From: Clostridiaceae bacterium
Lineage (GTDB): Bacteria > Bacillota > Clostridia > Lachnospirales > Lachnospiraceae
DNA length: 64,000 bases
NCBI GenBank assembly: GCA_910575795.1
Contig: CAJTGE010000015.1
Location: forward strand, 80,962-144,961
Direction: 5' to 3'
Part shown: positions 62,478 to 64,000 of the stretch, in pieces
Layout: every line of letters begins with the position of its first letter
How positions within the stretch are numbered: the first letter of the stretch is position 1
Position numbers and translations under genes: made by a program
The notes under the pieces: generated by a model
The model's input: the letters and a program-made list of their open reading frames with translations, nothing else
What the model was told of the DNA's origin: nothing
The model's database searches: none

Positions 62478-63389
62478 ATGATACCATTAAAGATAGAAAC
62501 TTTGCTGGAGGGACGTGTTGTTGAACATGACCGTGTAGAGTATAAAACAGGCTGGAATCCTAATGATATTATTCATTCTATTTGTGCTTTTGCAAATGAC
62601 TATGATAACACTAATGGCGGATATATCGTCATAGGAGTAAAAGAGAGCGATGGTATGCCGATTTTCCGTTAGAAGGTATTCCGAAGGAAAAGTTAGATTC
62701 CATACAACAGGAAATATTTCAGTATTGTAATCAGATTATTCCAAGATACATTCCAAGGATAGAGGTGGTTGATTATAAGAGTGAGGGAACTTATTTAATA
62801 TATCTGTGGTGTTCAGCAGGTGATAGCGGTCCTTACCAGGCGCCTAAATCAGTCTATGTTGAAAATGGTGAAAAAGCAGACAAAAGTTTGAAATATTGGA
62901 TTAGACCGGCATCGCTTACTACAGATGCGAAACAAGATGAAATATCTGAACTGTTTGATAAATTTAATTCTGTTCCGTTTGACGACCGTGTAAACAGAAA
63001 AGCAAAAATTGATAATATCAGGAGAGGCTATCTTGAAGATTTTATCAGGAAGAGCAACAGTAGTCTGGTTATGGAGTTGAACAGCAGTTCATTAGAAGAA
63101 CTGCTGCTTGCACAGGAAGTTGCAAATGAGACAGATACAGAATTAGATATCAGAAATATTGGTGTATTGATGTTTGCGGAACATCCGGAGAAGCTGATTC
63201 CGGGGGCATATATTGAGCTGATCAGATTTCATTCAAAAGAAGCTGAGGCATCTGATAATTTTACAGAAAAAACATTTACAGGACCAATATGGAAACAAGT
63301 TCAGGATGCTTTGGATTATATAAAGACAACAGTGATTGAGCAAAAAGTTGTAAAAGTGCAGGGTCGGGCTGAAGCAGAACGATATTTTA
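62478..63389 (+). pseudogene. AlbA_2 domain ATP-binding regulator, frameshifted and interrupted
   Basis: N-terminal AlbA_2/Schlafen-like domain (VEYKTGWNPNDIIHS, NGGYIVIGVKESDG) runs to about 62660, where one base is missing: MPDFPLEGIPKEKLD continues in the next frame. The second part (YLIYLWCSAGDSGPYQ, DVRNIGVLM-like DIRNIGVLMFAEHP) is open from 62661 to AEAERYF at 63388, where the IS630-type element cuts it off before the HATPase_c_4-like C-terminal part. AT-richer than the rest of the window, suggesting acquired DNA. Confidence 0.8.
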
Positions 63390-64000
63390 TAGTAAACGAC
63401 GTTAATTCTTTCCGTTTGACTCTGGGAAAAAGAGCATAAAGTAGCAAGCTTGTCATTGGGCTTCTTAAAAGTTGAAAACCAATTATCAAGGACTCCAACT
63501 AACTTTTCAAGAGTCTCCCAGAATCTGTTATGTGTTTTCTCACGACGAGTAACCCTCCATACCTGCTCGATCGGATTAAGATCAGGTGAATATGGCGGGA
63601 GGGAGATTATGGTTGCAGCTTCTTTAATGTCTGCATACTGCCCGTCTTCATTGATAAGACGTTTTGCTTTTTTGTGCCAGGGAGCATTGTCCATCACGAT
63701 GTAAAGGTGTTTGCTATCCTCTACAGGATGTGATGCGAGGAATTCACGTATACATGTTATCGTTGTCTCATAATTGAACCAGTCCGGCTTTGTGATGAAG
63801 AGTTCGCCTGTTTCTGGAATCACAAAACCGCTATAAGCAACGGATTTATGCCCGGGATATGACTTGACCTTCGGACAACTGCCTTTCGGATACCAGGCGC
63901 GGGTAACCGTGGATTCTGCCATGAAGTGAACTTCGTCCTGGTAGCATATGATTGCGTCCGGATCGTTTTCTAGCTCTGAGATGTTTTTTTAAATTCATCA
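63390..64000 (-). mobile_element. IS630-type insertion sequence, 3' end, runs off the window
   Basis: The boundary near 63389/63390 is inferred from where the AlbA_2 protein loses homology; a TA dinucleotide is there, as expected for IS630 family target sites. The other end lies beyond 64000, so terminal repeats cannot be compared. Confidence 0.7.
63390..64000 (-). CDS. IS630 family transposase, partial
   Basis: DDE transposase catalytic part: first Asp in CYQDEVHFM, second Asp in YIVMDNAPWHKK, final Glu in PDLNPIEQVWRV. The frame is open from about 63980 down to 63390 and beyond into the target gene, since no stop lies before the inferred IS end; the native stop is unclear. The N-terminal helix-turn-helix part lies beyond the window. 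A run of seven A at 63984-63990 (minus strand) joins this frame to the upstream frame. Confidence 0.85.
63984..63990 (-). other. A7 slippery run, candidate -1 frameshift site of the transposase
   Basis: On the minus strand TTT-AAA-AAA-ACA is read in the upstream frame, which stops four codons past the run (TAG). Shifting back one base at the seven A gives AAC-ATC and enters the transposase frame; that frame has TAA just before the run. The layout fits two overlapping ORFs fused by -1 slippage. Confidence 0.6.

Noticed and set aside
3806..64000. Idea that the IS630-type element at the window end mobilises the 166-bp palindromes
   Set aside because: The visible IS end (TAGTAAACGACG) does not resemble the palindrome end (CTAGAGCGTGTTTG); the shared TA target is not enough. 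The other IS end is outside the window.
1..64000. tRNA, rRNA, SRP RNA, T-box or known riboswitches
   Set aside because: None recognised in the gaps by eye, including before gltS, the APC permease and the ABC importer; a covariance search was not possible.

Overview
The window looks like a chromosomal segment of a spore-forming, moderately GC-rich member of the Lachnospiraceae (Clostridia). This is inferred from gene order and content: ylxM-ffh-rpsP-khpA-rimM-trmD, rplS-lepB-rbgA-rnhB-yraN, rsmD-coaD-ylbJ and plsX-acpP-rnc-smc-ftsY are all present, as are an alpha/beta-type spore protein and YlbJ. Most genes are on the + strand. No rRNA, tRNA or CRISPR array was seen.

Layout. 1-2.6 kb: the 3' end of a MetY-type O-acetylhomoserine sulfhydrylase, a small ORF, a Cof-type HAD phosphatase and a LysR regulator. 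2.7-7.1 kb: a DUF6282 hydrolase, a wrecked permease gene carrying a 166-bp palindromic element, a GltS glutamate symporter and peptidase T. 7.2-9.6 kb: a decayed stretch with remnants of an AAA-ATPase-like gene, a YitT gene and another peptidase T around an intact LysR gene. 9.6-13.2 kb: an M18 aminopeptidase, an APC permease and a Uma2-family protein. 13.3-26.4 kb: SRP, ribosomal and RNA-modification genes, with a three-gene phosphorelay/c-di-GMP cassette (response regulator-HD-GYP-GGDEF, Hpt, hybrid kinase) lying between trmD and rplS. 26.6-30.8 kb: SASP, rsmD, coaD, a coiled-coil protein, ylbJ and an M23-like protein. 31-39.9 kb: rRNA modification enzymes (RsmF-like, RsuA, RluA families), a HAD phosphatase, YgiQ, an SDR and a second peptidase T. 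40-46 kb: CapA, a second palindromic element, a membrane diguanylate cyclase, GNAT, a lipoprotein and a patatin. 46-56.9 kb: plsX-acpP-rnc-smc-ftsY, threonine ammonia-lyase, a ClC transporter and an amidohydrolase. 57-62.3 kb: a complete peptide-type ABC importer. 62.4-64 kb: an AT-richer tail with a frameshifted AlbA_2 gene cut by an IS630-type element that runs off the window.

How the genes fit together. Peptide and amino acid use is a recurring theme: two intact and one relic PepT, an M18 aminopeptidase, an APC permease, GltS, a dipeptide-type ABC importer and threonine ammonia-lyase. The phosphorelay cassette contains a complete His-Asp-His-Asp path ending in an output protein that carries both c-di-GMP synthesis and degradation domains; a separate diguanylate cyclase lies at 41.4 kb. 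The most unusual structure is the pair of 166-bp full-length palindromes at 3806 and 41225. They are 13 bases apart, with two compensatory base-pair changes, and most of their imperfect pairs would be G-U in RNA made from the minus strand. This suggests a mobile element whose RNA hairpin is maintained. Functions are assigned by reading motifs and from family knowledge; no database search was run.
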